A stretch of DNA of 64,000 bases from Enemella evansiae (GTDB taxonomy: Bacteria; Pseudomonadota; Alphaproteobacteria; Rhodobacterales; Rhodobacteraceae), in contig JAFKDC010000010.1 of NCBI GenBank assembly GCA_017255395.1, positions 1-64,000 of the forward strand, written 5' to 3'. A program made the translations under genes and the position numbers. Shown here in pieces: positions 16,837-25,323 of this stretch. The notes under the pieces are model-generated. The model was not told where the DNA came from. It was given only the letters and a program-made list of their open reading frames with translations, and made no database searches. Within the stretch, counting starts at the first letter, position 1. Every line of letters begins with the position of its first letter.

Positions 16837-18720
16837 TCAGGCCGCGTCCTGCTTGGCCCGTTCCTCCAATGCGGTGAAGAGCGCCGTTTCCAGGGACTTC
16901 TCCAGCTCCTTCGCCCGCGCGATATAGGCGTGGTTCTCTGAGGCGGGCAGGGAAGGATCCCACAGCTCTGCCAGTTCGCGCACCGTCGCGCGGTCGTGGT
17001 GGTAAAAGGTTTCCTCGGCGATGGCGGCCTCGAATTCGCTCATGCCGACGTTCTCCAGCACGTAGCGCCCGGCCCGCAGCGACGAGTCGAACATCTCGCG
17101 CACGATGTCATTGGCCCCGGCCTTGTAGAGCGCGTAGACATGCACCCGGTCGCGGGCGCGGGCGATGATATGCAGGTCGGGCCGCACGCGCCGGGCGTAG
17201 GCCACCAGCTTCGTCGTGGCCTTGGGATCGTCCAGCGCCGCAAGCAGGACGCTCGCCTTCTCGATCCCGGCGGCGTGCAGCAGCTCCGGGCGGGTCGGGT
17301 CGCCGAAGAAGCCCTTGTAGCCGAAGCGGCGCATCAGCTGGATGGTCTGCATGTCGTGGTCCAGCACCACCGTGCGATAGCCCGCGCCCTGCACCAGCCG
17401 GTTCACCACCTGCCCGAACCGCCCGATGCCCGCGATGATGACCGGCCCGCTGTCGTCGATCACGTCGGGCTTGTGATCGGGCCCGGCGGCTGCGGCGATC
17501 CGGCGGTTGATGGCGTCGAAGAGCAGGAACAAGAGCGGCGTGATCAGCATCGACAGCGCCACGACCAGCAGCAGCCGGTTGCCGAGGTTCTGGGTCAGGA
17601 CGCTTTGCTGCAACCCGAAGGAAATCAGCACGAAGCCGAACTCGCCGGCCTGCGCGAGGCCAAGGGTGAACAGCCATTGCCCGCGCTTGCGCAACCCGAA
17701 GATGCGCGCCAGCGTGTAAAGCACAGTGCCCTTCAGCAGGATCAGCCCCAGCGCCAGTCCGAGGATCAGGAAGGGTTCCTGCAGCAGGCGTTCGACGTCG
17801 ATGCCCGCGCCGACGGTGATGAAGAAAAGCCCCAGCAGCAGGCCCTTGAAGGGCGCGATGTCGGATTCCAGCTCGTGCCGGAACTCCGAGTTGGCCAGCA
17901 CCACCCCGGCAAGGAAGGTGCCGAGCGCGGGCGAGAGGCCCACCATCAGCATCAGCGAGCCGATGCCCACGACGATCAGCAGGGCGACGGCGGTGAACAT
18001 CTCGGGCAGGCGCGCGGCATGGATGAAGCGGAACAGCGGGCGCGCGCCGTAGATCCCCGCGAGGATGATCGCCGCGACCATGCCCAGCGTCACCAGCGCC
18101 GCGCCCCAGCCCGGCAGATCGGCCACCAGCGACAGTGATTCATGGCCCGCGTCGGAATGTTCCACCGAGGGGCGCCGGATCGAGCCGTCGGGCGAGAGCA
18201 TCACCGTCGGCCCCGTCGCCAGCAGCGGCAGGGCGATCAGCATCGGGATCACCGCGATATCCTGCGTCAGCAGCACCGAAAAGGTCGCACGGCCGCCGTT
18301 GGTTTCCATCAGGCCCTTCTCGGTCAGGGTCTGCAGCACGATGGCGGTCGAGGACAGCGCGAGGATCATGCCCACCGCCAGCGCCGTCTGCCAGACCAGC
18401 CCGAAGACCATCGCGGCAATCATGATGGCCAGCATGGTCATGACCACCTGTAGGCCCCCCATGCCGATCAGGCGGTGGCGCATGTCCCACAGCGCCCGGG
18501 GCTCCAGCTCCAGCCCGATGATGAAGAGCATCATGACCACGCCGAACTCGGCGAAATGCTGGATGTCCTCGGTATGGGCGACGAGGCCCAGCCCCGGCCC
18601 GATGATCAGGCCGGCCATGAGGTATCCCAGCACCGATCCCAGCCCCAGCCGCGCGGCGATCGGCACCGCGATCACCGCGGCTCCGAGGAAGATCGAGGCC
18701 TGAAGCAGGAAGGATTCCAC
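16837..18720 (-). CDS. CPA2 monovalent cation:proton antiporter with RCK domain (KefB-type)
   Basis: This 627-residue inner-membrane protein has about 12-13 hydrophobic segments in residues 1-400 (Na_H_exchanger fold), with the conserved GLELEPRALW and ALSSTAIVLQTLTEKG signatures. A cytoplasmic TrkA-N/RCK domain begins with VIIAGIGRFGQVVNRLV (Rossmann GxGxxG). This matches K+/H+ antiporters of the KefB/KefC/YbaL class, gated by nucleotide or glutathione adducts. No KefF/KefG ancillary gene is adjacent. With TrkH at 23371 it suggests opposing K+ export and import functions. Confidence 0.92.
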   Translation of the reverse strand: MESFLLQASIFLGAAVIAVPIAARLGLGSVLGYLMAGLIIGPGLGLVAHTEDIQHFAEFGVVMMLFIIGLELEPRALWDMRHRLIGMGGLQVVMTMLAIMIAAMVFGLVWQTALAVGMILALSSTAIVLQTLTEKGLMETNGGRATFSVLLTQDIAVIPMLIALPLLATGPTVMLSPDGSIRRPSVEHSDAGHESLSLVADLPGWGAALVTLGMVAAIILAGIYGARPLFRFIHAARLPEMFTAVALLIVVGIGSLMLMVGLSPALGTFLAGVVLANSEFRHELESDIAPFKGLLLGLFFITVGAGIDVERLLQEPFLILGLALGLILLKGTVLYTLARIFGLRKRGQWLFTLGLAQAGEFGFVLISFGLQQSVLTQNLGNRLLLVVALSMLITPLLFLLFDAINRRIAAAAGPDHKPDVIDDSGPVIIAGIGRFGQVVNRLVQGAGYRTVVLDHDMQTIQLMRRFGYKGFFGDPTRPELLHAAGIEKASVLLAALDDPKATTKLVAYARRVRPDLHIIARARDRVHVYALYKAGANDIVREMFDSSLRAGRYVLENVGMSEFEAAIAEETFYHHDRATVRELAELWDPSLPASENHAYIARAKELEKSLETALFTALEERAKQDAA

Positions 18721-18900
18721 GTGTTGTCCCCTTGGGTTGGCGAGTCACCCCATGATGCGCGGGGCGGGGCGGGAAACGCAACATGACGGGCGCGGATTCG
18801 CGGGCGGCTTGCCGGGATCGCGGCGTCTTTCAGCGGCCCTCACAGCAGTGGGTGGGCCGGGGGGTGGTTTCTGGCAGGGGTGAACCTCTGGCGCGCGCGC

Positions 18901-18956
18901 GGGGCTCCGCCCCCGGCCTTCGGCCCCGCCGAGGTATATGGCGGGCCAAAGAAGCA
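18901..18956 (+). repeat. Dispersed intergenic hairpin repeat, copy 3
   Basis: GGGGCTCCGCCCCCGG, then GGCCCCGCCGAGGTATATGG and GCCAAAGAAG reproduce the layout of copies 1 and 2. The spacer 18721-18984 has no gene. Confidence 0.6.
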
Positions 18957-18984
18957 GGTGGGGGCGGCCCCCGGGGCGGTCCGT

Positions 18985-19914
18985 TCAGGCCGAGAGGGGG
19001 CCGGAGGCGGTGCGGCCGGGCAGGCGCGGCATCAGGCGCGACCAGCGCGGCGCTGTTTCGGCGGGCAAGAGCGCGCGCAGGCGGGACAGGGCCATGTCCC
19101 CGGCAAAGACCGCGCGGTAGAGCGGGAACACGCCCGGGCGCAGGTAGGGCGACCAGTGGCAGACAAGGCGTTCCGGCGGCCGGATGGGAAAGCCCGCCCG
19201 GCGCAGGGCGCGCAGGCTGTCGGGGTCGTCCAGTTGCAGGGTCACGAGGTTGGGCAGGTCCGGCGCGCCCTGTCCCAGCATGTGGTCGGGGCCGGGGCTG
19301 TCCGGGGCGATCAGCCTTTCGCTGAGGAAGTCGAAGAGGTCGTTCTCGCGGCTGGTGACGTTGAGCACCTGCGTCTGCAAGGCAGCGGGGGTTTCGAGCG
19401 CGCGGCGCGCGGTGCCTGCGTATTCGGCGGCGGCCAGCAGGATGGCCCGGTTGACGGTGCGGGGGTCCGCGCTGGCGATGGCGCGCAGCGCGACGCGGGC
19501 GCCCAGCGAATGCGCGATCAGGTTGACCGGGCGCGCGGGGGCGAGACGGCGAAGATCGGCCAGCAGTTCGGCCAGCGCCTCTCCGGCTGCGGCGGCGTGC
19601 CGGTGGGCCTGCCAGATCGAGCCGCGCGCCTGCCAGCCGAAGGAGATCCCCAGCCCCTCGCCGGGCTGGCCGCGCAGGCCAAGGTGGCGGGGCCAGCTGA
19701 CAACGCGCGGCTGGCCCAGCGCCGGGCGGCGCGCGAAGATCGAGCCATGCGGGCAGTGCAGCGCGTGACCGGGCTGGTACTTGTAGCCGTGGATCATCAC
19801 CGTGACCGGGCCGGGGTCGCGCGACAGGGCGTGGCGCAGCACCGGCAGGAGCGGCGCCCGCGCCTCATGCAGCGCCGCGCCCTTTTCGGTTACCGTGAGC
19901 CGTAGCATTGGCAT
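18985..19914 (-). CDS. Alpha/beta hydrolase fold protein
   Basis: This 309-residue protein has an alpha/beta-hydrolase core: VTVMIHGYKYQPG (oxyanion-loop region, about residue 38), the nucleophile elbow NLIAHSLGAR (Ser about residue 136) and a late VFAGDMALSRLRALL. The pattern 'IHGY...HSLGAR' is shared with the DUF900-like hydrolases of alphaproteobacteria. No signal peptide is seen. Substrate unknown. It is divergent from metZ, and the 240-bp gap holds the metZ riboswitch. Confidence 0.78.
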   Translation of the reverse strand: MPMLRLTVTEKGAALHEARAPLLPVLRHALSRDPGPVTVMIHGYKYQPGHALHCPHGSIFARRPALGQPRVVSWPRHLGLRGQPGEGLGISFGWQARGSIWQAHRHAAAAGEALAELLADLRRLAPARPVNLIAHSLGARVALRAIASADPRTVNRAILLAAAEYAGTARRALETPAALQTQVLNVTSRENDLFDFLSERLIAPDSPGPDHMLGQGAPDLPNLVTLQLDDPDSLRALRRAGFPIRPPERLVCHWSPYLRPGVFPLYRAVFAGDMALSRLRALLPAETAPRWSRLMPRLPGRTASGPLSA

Positions 19915-20033
19915 CGTGCCCGTCCACTATATCTGGTGCATTCCCCTTGGCGATGAGACTGACCCGGCTCTGTGAAACCTCGGTTACAGGCGCGTGACGG
20001 TCTTGAAACGCGGCCTTAACCGCTCTATGGCAG

Positions 20034-20094
20034 GGAGCGTGGCGCTTTGTTTACCGGATTGCGGGCCACGTTAAACATTCCGCTAAAGAGGTCA
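20034..20094 (+). promoter_or_regulatory. SAM-II riboswitch (SAM_alpha)
   Basis: The leader of metZ contains GCGTGGCGCTTTG, then CCGGATTGCGGGCCACG, then TTAAACATTCCGCTAAAGAG. This reproduces the SAM-II pseudoknot consensus: the GUGGC/GCCAC P1 helix, the U-rich L1, and the 3' segment UUAAA...CGCUAAAG that forms the second helix and binds S-adenosylmethionine. SAM-II elements control methionine biosynthesis genes (metA, metX, metZ) in alphaproteobacteria. High SAM should reduce metZ expression. Confidence 0.94.
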
Positions 20095-20096
20095 GA

Positions 20097-20136
20097 CGAA
20101 AGGCCCCTTTCGCTTGACCGCGATGGGGCTTTTTTG
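20097..20136 (+). terminator. Terminator and competing hairpin downstream of SAM-II aptamer
   Basis: AAAGGCCCC (20099-20107) pairs with GGGGCTTTT (20125-20133), with an inner TCGC/GCGA extension, followed by a T run: a good intrinsic terminator between aptamer and start codon. CGAAAG (20097-20102) can instead pair with CTTTCG (20107-20112). The two hairpins share bases and exclude each other. This suggests transcription attenuation by the SAM-II element. Confidence 0.75.
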
Positions 20137-20154
20137 TTGCGAAGGATCTAGGGC

Positions 20155-21330
20155 ATGGCACGAGGCAAACAGACCGAACTGGTGCACGGCGGCACCAAGC
20201 GCAGCCAGTGGGGAGAGGTCAGCGAGGCGATCTTCCTGACGCAGGGTTTCGTCTATGACAGCGCCGAGGCGGCGGAGGCCCGGTTCAAGAAGACCGGTCC
20301 CGACGAATTCATCTATGCGCGCTACGGCAACCCGACCGTAGCGATGTTCGAGGAGCGCATGGCGCTGCTGGAAGGCGCCGAGGACGGATTCGCCTGCGCC
20401 TCGGGCATGGCGGCGGTCAATGGCGCGCTTTGTTCCATGCTGAAGGCGGGCGATCACGTGGTGTCGGCCCGGGCGCTCTTTGGCTCCTGCCTTTACATCC
20501 TCGAAGAGGTGCTGACCCGCTACGGGGTCGAGGTCACCTTCGTCGACGGCGGGGATCTGGCCGCATGGGAGGCGGCGATCCGCCCGGACACCAAGGCGGT
20601 GTTCTTCGAATCCATGTCCAACCCGACCCTGCGGCTGGTGGACATCGCGGCTGTGGCCAGGCTGGCCCATGCGCAGGGTGCGCTGGTCGTGGTGGACAAT
20701 GTCTTTTCGACCCCGGTTTATTCGAAGGCCATCGAACAGGGGGCGGATCTGGTGGTCTATTCGACCACCAAGCACGTGGACGGGCAGGGGCGCTGCCTTG
20801 GCGGCATCATCCTTGGCCAGCGCGAGCATATCCGCGGCGTGGTCGAGCCCTACATGAAGCACACTGGCGGCTCGATGAGCCCGTTCAACGCCTGGGTCAT
20901 GCTCAAGGGGCTGGAAACCCTGGGCCTGCGGGTGCGCGCCCAGACAGAGGGCGCGGTGCGGATCGCCGAGGCCCTGCAGGGCCACCCGAAGCTGGCGCAG
21001 ATGATTTACCCGGGCCACCCCGACCACCCCGACCACGCGCTGGCGCAGGCGCAGCTGGGGGCGGGCGGCACGATGATCGCGCTGGACCTTAAGGGCGGGA
21101 AAGAGGCGGCCTTCCGCTTCCTGAACGCGCTTGAAGTGGTCATCATCTCGAACAACCTTGGCGATGCGAAATCGATCGTGACCCATCCCGGAACCACCAC
21201 GCACAGCCGCCTGACTCCCGAGCAGCGAGAGCAGCTGGGGATCTCCGAGGGGCTGGTGCGGCTGTCGGTGGGCATCGAGGATCCGGCGGATCTGATCGCG
21301 GATCTCATGGGGGCGCTCGAGGCGGTCTGA
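20155..21330 (+). CDS. metZ: O-succinylhomoserine sulfhydrylase
   Basis: This 391-residue PLP enzyme of the Cys/Met metabolism family probably makes homocysteine from O-succinylhomoserine and sulfide in methionine synthesis. The PLP lysine is K206 in VYSTTKHVDGQGR. The phosphate-binding ASGMAAV and the Tyr/Arg of YARYGNPT are present. HVDGQGRCLGG is typical of MetZ rather than cystathionine gamma-synthase. It sits behind a SAM-II riboswitch and terminator, which independently supports a methionine pathway role. The acyl donor (succinyl versus acetyl) is inferred from family resemblance. Confidence 0.95.
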   Translation: MARGKQTELVHGGTKRSQWGEVSEAIFLTQGFVYDSAEAAEARFKKTGPDEFIYARYGNPTVAMFEERMALLEGAEDGFACASGMAAVNGALCSMLKAGDHVVSARALFGSCLYILEEVLTRYGVEVTFVDGGDLAAWEAAIRPDTKAVFFESMSNPTLRLVDIAAVARLAHAQGALVVVDNVFSTPVYSKAIEQGADLVVYSTTKHVDGQGRCLGGIILGQREHIRGVVEPYMKHTGGSMSPFNAWVMLKGLETLGLRVRAQTEGAVRIAEALQGHPKLAQMIYPGHPDHPDHALAQAQLGAGGTMIALDLKGGKEAAFRFLNALEVVIISNNLGDAKSIVTHPGTTTHSRLTPEQREQLGISEGLVRLSVGIEDPADLIADLMGALEAV

Positions 21331-21452
21331 GGCATAATCCTTGGACTTTGATCCGATCAGTCGTATTTCACGTATGTCTTACCGAGAATGGAACCTGCGC
21401 AGGGCAGGCCATAGGTTAGAACGTGACTGACGACGGACGGGGGCCATGGGCC

Positions 21453-22553
<1,101 letters not shown>

Positions 22554-22677
22554 TGCCTGAAATACAGGCAGCGGCGCCAGAGGCCATCCGGCGCCGTTGT
22601 CATTCATGGAGCCTTCACCAGAATCGTGGCAGCATGGTGGCGGGAGGAAACCGAACCCGTCTGAAGAGGTTTCCACG

Positions 22678-22905
22678 ATGCCACGCGACAACGTCCAGAT
22701 CGGGATGGGGCATGCCTCCATCCATCAGAAGATCGACCGCTATTTCCTTGAAATCGGCCTTGGCCTTAACCCCTACGCCCTGCGGCGCGGGCGCCTGCGC
22801 GAGATCATCGTGCTGGAATCCGCTACGGATGCGCAGCTGGCCGAGCTGGGCCTGCGCCGCGAGGAGATCATCAGCTTCGTGTTCCGCGACATTCTCGCCG
22901 CGTGA
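22678..22905 (+). CDS. Small DUF1127-like protein
   Basis: This 75-residue product is preceded by GAAGAGGT 8 bases before the ATG. Its second half, ESATDAQLAELGLRREEIISFVFRDIL, resembles the helix 'LSDrxLaDLGLsRxdI' of DUF1127 (YjiS-like) proteins. That family includes small RNA-binding or stress proteins in alphaproteobacteria. The likeness is partial, and the basic C-terminus of typical members is replaced by an acidic/hydrophobic end. No operon partner is evident. Confidence 0.65.
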   Translation: MPRDNVQIGMGHASIHQKIDRYFLEIGLGLNPYALRRGRLREIIVLESATDAQLAELGLRREEIISFVFRDILAA

Positions 22906-22978
22906 CCGCTGCGGTTGCCGCTTTCCCATGCCGCGCTTGCGCGGTAGGGTCGCGGCGATCAGGAACGGGGGCGCAGCC

Positions 22979-23350
22979 ATGCGGACGTTGACGGGACATT
23001 GCCTTTGCAGGGCCTGCCGGTTCGAACTGGTGGGTGCACACAATTGGGTCGGTCACTGCCATTGCGAAAGCTGCCGTCGGGCGACCGCCTCGCCGGTGAC
23101 GACCTTCGTGGGGCACCCGGACGAGGGCTGGCGCTGGCTGTCCGAACGGCTGTGCGAATACGACAGCAGCCCGGGCCGGACCCGGGCCTTTTGCAAGGTC
23201 TGCGGCTCTCCGCTGTATTATCGATCCGAGGCATATCCGGGTGAGACGCATTTCTATGCGGCCCTGCTGGACGACCCCGAGGCGGTGACGCCCGACAAGA
23301 CTTACCACGCGGACGAGGCGCTGAGCTGGGCGCTCTCCTTGCAGGTCTGA
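22979..23350 (+). CDS. GFA-family (Gfa/CENP-V fold) zinc protein
   Basis: This 123-residue protein has the Cys arrangement of the glutathione-dependent formaldehyde-activating (GFA) family: CLCRACRF, CHCESCRR and a later FCKVCGSPLYY, which bind two zinc ions. Family members may bind glutathione adducts, but most have no proven activity. The start at 22979 opens directly with the first Cys block (MRTLTGHCLC). The trkH gene follows 20 bp after the stop. Confidence 0.92.
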   Translation: MRTLTGHCLCRACRFELVGAHNWVGHCHCESCRRATASPVTTFVGHPDEGWRWLSERLCEYDSSPGRTRAFCKVCGSPLYYRSEAYPGETHFYAALLDDPEAVTPDKTYHADEALSWALSLQV

Positions 23351-23370
23351 GCCGGACCGGACGCCCGCCG

Positions 23371-24819
23371 ATGTTCGATATCCGCCCCGTCGCCTATGTG
23401 ATCGGCCTGCTGGTCGCGATCCTCGGCGCGATGATGTTCCTGCCGTTGCTCGTCGACCTTGCCGAAGGGCGGGGCGAGTGGCACGTCTTTCTGGAAACCG
23501 GCGTGCTGACGATGTTCTGCGGCGGCATGATCGCGCTGGCCTGCGCCAATGGCGTGAAAGAGCATCTGACGCTGCAACAGACCTTTCTGCTGACCACCGG
23601 CGTCTGGGTCGCGCTGCCTTTCTTCGGCGCGCTGCCCTTCGTGCTGGGCGCTACCGAGGCCAGTTTCACCGACGCCTATTTCGAGGCCATGTCGGGTATG
23701 ACGACCACCGGGTCGACGGTCTTCACCCAGCTGGAAACCCTGCCCAAGGGGCTGCTTCTGTGGCGCGGGCTGCTGCAATGGTCCGGCGGCATCGGGGTGA
23801 TCGTCATGGCCATGGTCTTCCTGCCGGAGCTGCGGGTCGGGGGGATGCAGATCTTCCGATCCGAGGCCTTCGACACCATGGGCAAGATCCTGCCCCGCGC
23901 GACGCAGATCGCCTCTTCGATCTCGACCATCTATGTCTCGCTGACGCTGGCCTGCACCGCCTGTTACCTGATCGTGGGCATGAATGCCTTCGATGCCACC
24001 GTGCATGCGATGACCACGGTCTCGACCGGCGGCTTCGCCAATTACGACGCCTCTTTCGGGACCTTCTCGGGGCCGGCGGAATACATCGCCTCGGTTTTCA
24101 TGATCCTCGCGGCGCTGCCCTTCGTGCGCTACGTGCAGATGGTCGGAGGCAACCGTTTCGCCGTCTTCCAGGACATACAGGCGCGGGGGTTCCTCTGGGT
24201 GATCGGCGTTCTGACGGTCTGCACGGCGGTGGCGCTTTTGTGGATCTTCCCGCACCACCCGGAACAGGCGGTGCGCGAGGCGCTGTTCAACATCACCTCG
24301 ATCATCTCGGGGACCGGCTATGCCTCTGTCGACTACATGCAATGGGGGCCGGTGCTGGTGACGATGTTCTTCTACATCGGCCTGATCGGAGGCTGCGCGG
24401 GCTCGACTGCCTGCTCGGTCAAGATCTTCCGCTACCAGCTGCTGTTCGCGGCGGTGCGGGTGCAGCTGAAGCGCATCGTCTCGCCGCACGGGGTCTTCGT
24501 GACGCGCTACGACGGGCGGCCGGTGGCGCAGGACGTGCTGCGGTCGGTGATGACCTTCTTCGTGTTCTTCGTGGTCTCGCTGGGGGTTTTCGCGGTGGCG
24601 CTGTCGCTGACGGGGCTGGACTTTATCACTTCGGTGTCCGGCGCGGCCACGGCTTTGGCCAACGTGGGGCCGGGGCTGGGCGACATGATCGGCCCGGCGG
24701 GCAATTTCGCGGGGCTGGGGGATACGGCGAAGTGGATCCTGTGCTTCGCCATGCTGGCCGGGCGGCTGGAGCTGATGGCGGTCTATGTCCTCTTCACCCT
24801 GCGGTTCTGGCAGGACTGA
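23371..24819 (+). CDS. trkH: TrkH-family potassium uptake protein
   Basis: This 482-residue integral membrane protein has about 10-12 hydrophobic segments with four pore-loop repeats. The selectivity-filter signatures are visible: SGMTTTGSTVF, TTVSTGGFANY, TSIISGTGYASVDY and TALANVGPGLGD. TrkH forms the K+-translocating dimer and normally needs the NAD-binding TrkA, which is not encoded nearby. A possible short promoterless link to the GFA gene (20 bp) suggests co-transcription. Confidence 0.94.
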   Translation: MFDIRPVAYVIGLLVAILGAMMFLPLLVDLAEGRGEWHVFLETGVLTMFCGGMIALACANGVKEHLTLQQTFLLTTGVWVALPFFGALPFVLGATEASFTDAYFEAMSGMTTTGSTVFTQLETLPKGLLLWRGLLQWSGGIGVIVMAMVFLPELRVGGMQIFRSEAFDTMGKILPRATQIASSISTIYVSLTLACTACYLIVGMNAFDATVHAMTTVSTGGFANYDASFGTFSGPAEYIASVFMILAALPFVRYVQMVGGNRFAVFQDIQARGFLWVIGVLTVCTAVALLWIFPHHPEQAVREALFNITSIISGTGYASVDYMQWGPVLVTMFFYIGLIGGCAGSTACSVKIFRYQLLFAAVRVQLKRIVSPHGVFVTRYDGRPVAQDVLRSVMTFFVFFVVSLGVFAVALSLTGLDFITSVSGAATALANVGPGLGDMIGPAGNFAGLGDTAKWILCFAMLAGRLELMAVYVLFTLRFWQD

Positions 24820-25290
24820 GGCGGGGCGATTGGTAGCCTTGGCGCCTTAGGGCGGTCTGCCGCGAGGCGTCGTAGGGCGGGCTTCAGCCCGCCATCAGGG
24901 AGAACGGCCCGCTGTATCCGCGGAGACGAGCATCGCTGGGTCTTGGTGGTCCCGCGATCTGACATGTCAGGGCGGCGGTTGTTTCCTGTCATGCCTTCAG
25001 ACCATCGGGGGTCGCCTGAGTGCGCGACGAACCTCGGGATACCCTCTCCCCAACCACCAAGCCGCGCATCGCCGGGCCAGGGGGCGGCCCGTCATGTCGA
25101 AGACATGCCTTTGGCATGATGCGCGGCGGCTTCGCCTTGATTCCGCGCCGGGTGGTTCATCGCAGTGTCCTTGCTCATTGCCGATTGGCATGCGCTTTGG
25201 AACGGATAGGTAAGACTTACCGGCAGTCGGCGCGGTCCTCAGCCGCAGGCGGCCAGCCCGCCAACCGCCCAAAAGCGCCCCACCATCACA
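24820..25290. repeat. Gene-free spacer with inverted copy of dispersed repeat
   Basis: No gene is supported in this 470-bp stretch between trkH and valS. GGGCGGGCTTCAGCCCGCC (about 24876-24894) is a perfect palindrome without a T run. Positions 25083-25148, read on the minus strand, match the repeat at 16443-16511: GCGCGGAATCAAGGC, GCCGCCGCGC, ATCATGCC, GCATGTCT(T/C)CGACATGAC and GGGCCG in the same order. Confidence 0.65.
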
Positions 25291-25292
25291 CC

Positions 25293-25316
25293 GCACCCCG
25301 CCAGAAGGCGGGGTGC
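25293..25316 (-). terminator. Hairpin after valS, probable terminator
   Basis: GCACCCCGCC and GGCGGGGTGC form a perfect 10-bp stem with a 4-base loop, starting 7 bases beyond the valS stop. The T run is weak, so termination is probable but not certain. Confidence 0.65.
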
Positions 25317-25323
25317 GTCTGTC

